Positions 63,874 to 64,000 of a DNA stretch of 64,000 nucleotides are shown here, one piece after another; the stretch's first letter is position 1, and each line of letters starts with the position of its first letter. A program made the position numbers and the translations under genes. A model generated the notes under the pieces. The model made no database searches, had not been told where the DNA came from, and was given only the letters and a program-made list of their open reading frames with translations. The DNA is from CAWALV01 sp963782965 (GTDB lineage: Bacteria > Actinomycetota > Actinomycetes > Acidothermales > Acidothermaceae): assembly GCA_963782965.1 (NCBI GenBank), contig CAWALV010000006.1, positions 1,550,001 to 1,614,000 of the forward strand, given 5' to 3'.

Positions 63874-64000
63874 GAACGTCCTTCCTGTCGTGGAGCGGAT
63901 TGGCGGGTGGGCGACTTCTGAGGAACGGCTGAGAAGTCCACCTCCTGCTGCGGGGAGCCTACCGGCCACCCCTAGACTGTCGCCGCGCGCGCGTCATCGA

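Noticed and set aside
63874..64000. Promoter or start of a further gene at the right edge
   Set aside because: Only 127 bases are available. A TAGGCT could be a -10 box, but no -35 partner or coding sequence can be defended.

Overview
The window comes from a high-GC actinobacterium. The evidence is the actinobacterial integration host factor (mIHF), a BldD regulator with the c-di-GMP signature, an actinobacterial-type PriA, the order alaS-DUF6167-DUF948, and a Gram-positive type IV pilus (T4P) locus between shikimate genes. The gene order resembles Frankiales/Acidothermales/Jatrophihabitans-type lineages; the genus cannot be fixed from sequence alone. Of about 61 protein genes, all but one lie on the minus strand. 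The exception is bldD at 29340-29831. No tRNA, rRNA, insertion sequence, phage or CRISPR was seen.

Layout in minus-strand transcription order, from the right end. 63873-52571 holds an MBL hydrolase, hisS, aspS, rarA, DUF948, DUF6167, alaS, ruvX, mltG and aroE, mostly joined by 4-base stop/start overlaps. 52423-35622 is a complete T4P system in four apparent units: (i) roadblock/LC7, DUF4388, GTPase, pilB, pilT, pilC; (ii) pilA; (iii) pilV-like, pilW-like, pilX-like, prepilin peptidase; (iv) pilM, pilN, pilO and a PilP-like protein. 35499-31202 holds aroC, aroK (frameshifted), aroB, aroQ, efp and nusB, followed by a glcD-type oxidase. 29831-28339 holds bldD divergent from pyrR. 28920-19714 is the pyrimidine operon pyrR-B-C-carA-B-pyrK-D, without pyrF. 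19532-10272 holds mihF, gmk, rpoZ, coaBC, metK, priA (frameshifted), def, fmt, rsmB and rpe. 9496-8558 is a GGDEF response regulator. 8500-4784 is a riboflavin operon ribD-E-BA-H under an FMN riboswitch, then hisG. 3447-1 holds infC-rpmI-rplT, an rRNA methyltransferase and a partial histidine kinase.

Functional links. Three proteins point to cyclic di-GMP: the GGDEF response regulator, BldD with an intact RGD-X8-RQDD motif, and PilB with a tandem MshEN-like N-terminus. Three pilus units (roadblock operon, pilA, pilM) are each preceded by a sequence close to the sigma-28 (FliA/WhiG) consensus TAAA-N15/16-GCCGATAA, at similar distances from the start codon. This suggests a sigma-28/c-di-GMP-controlled pilus regulon, perhaps tied to a motile or dispersal stage. 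A consensus BldD box overlaps a good promoter upstream of bldD. A PyrR-binding loop sits directly on the pyrR ribosome binding site, and a terminator-like hairpin precedes infC, which appears to start at ATC.

Two conserved genes, priA and aroK, carry apparent frameshifts. A 93-bp tandem repeat supplies both the stop of aspS and the start of rarA. The frameshifts could be real or sequence errors, and reads should decide.
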